Assembly (NCBI GenBank): GCA_030600625.1
Contig: JAUVLS010000066.1
Span: 1-7,232 of the forward strand
DNA from: Bacteroidales bacterium
GTDB lineage: Bacteria > Bacteroidota > Bacteroidia > Bacteroidales > UBA12077
DNA: 7,232 nt
Direction: 5' to 3'
In this document: piece by piece, positions 7,165 to 7,232 of the stretch
Position numbering within the stretch: the first letter of the stretch is position 1
Layout of the letters: each line of letters opens with the position of its first letter
The notes under the pieces: model-generated
Seen by the model: the letters and a program-made list of their open reading frames with translations, nothing else
Told to the model about the DNA's origin: nothing
Database searches by the model: none
Program-made: the position numbers and the translations under genes

Positions 7165-7232
7165 GTGGTTGTAGCTCAGTTGGTTAGAGCGCCGGATTGT
7201 GGTTCCGGAGGCCGTGGGTTCGAACCCCATCT
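7165..7232 (+). tRNA. tRNA-His (GTG anticodon), 3' end cut by window edge
   Basis: Acceptor 5' strand GTGGTTG (7165-7171), D-arm GCTC/GAGC with a 9-base loop, anticodon arm CCGGA-TTGTGGT-TCCGG giving anticodon GTG (His), a 5-base variable region, and T-arm GTGGG-TTCGAAC-CCCAT. Only two bases of the 3' acceptor strand are present. A G at 7164 can supply the extra 5' G(-1) that marks histidine tRNAs. The last visible base (T, position 67) faces T6, an apparent mismatch; the remaining acceptor strand is needed to judge it. Confidence 0.95.

Noticed and set aside
1..7232. CRISPR arrays, insertion sequences, integrase or phage genes, toxin-antitoxin pairs, or attachment repeats beside tRNA-His
   Set aside because: No spaced repeats, transposase or integrase motifs, or terminal inverted repeats were seen. 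The tRNA 3' end that would hold an attachment site is outside the window.

Overview
The window looks like a piece of a low-GC Bacteroidota chromosome. The support is: a GlmU-like protein of the form typical of that phylum, a zinc-free (type B) ribosomal protein L31, several promoters matching the phylum's TTTG / TAnnTTTG pattern, and the near absence of Shine-Dalgarno sequences except at the L31 gene. The order or genus cannot be fixed from this sequence alone. The content is housekeeping. I see no phage, transposon, CRISPR, toxin-antitoxin or defence genes.

All five protein genes lie on the minus strand. Reading down that strand from the right edge they are: a multi-pass membrane flippase of the polysaccharide-exporter type (about 5649-6995), a class V PLP enzyme resembling cysteine desulfurases (4100-5569), ribosomal protein L31 type B (3720-3983), an alternative GlmU-type nucleotidyltransferase/acetyltransferase (2447-3634), and the ATP-dependent protease Lon (start at 2306, running off the left edge with its C-terminal end missing). 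At the right edge a tRNA-His gene starts on the plus strand, divergent from the flippase, and is cut by the window end before its 3' acceptor strand is complete.

The genes are co-oriented but separated by gaps of 79 to 140 bases. Candidate promoters sit in front of most of them, and a clear intrinsic terminator follows L31. I therefore read this as a row of mostly single-gene transcription units, not one operon. The GlmU-like protein (UDP-GlcNAc supply) and the flippase (export of lipid-linked glycans) could both serve the cell envelope, but nothing in the layout couples them. Lon is protein quality control, and L31 and tRNA-His are translation.

The points most worth a second look are: the class V PLP enzyme, which keeps the PLP lysine and a cysteine at the desulfurase position but has Ala where desulfurases have a PLP-contacting Gln; a 9-bp-arm inverted repeat at the flippase start that overlaps a perfect -7 box and bears on start choice; a GACA-N3-TGTC inverted repeat in the lon leader; and a 20-codon basic ORF between the flippase and tRNA-His. 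I found no convincing new multi-gene system.
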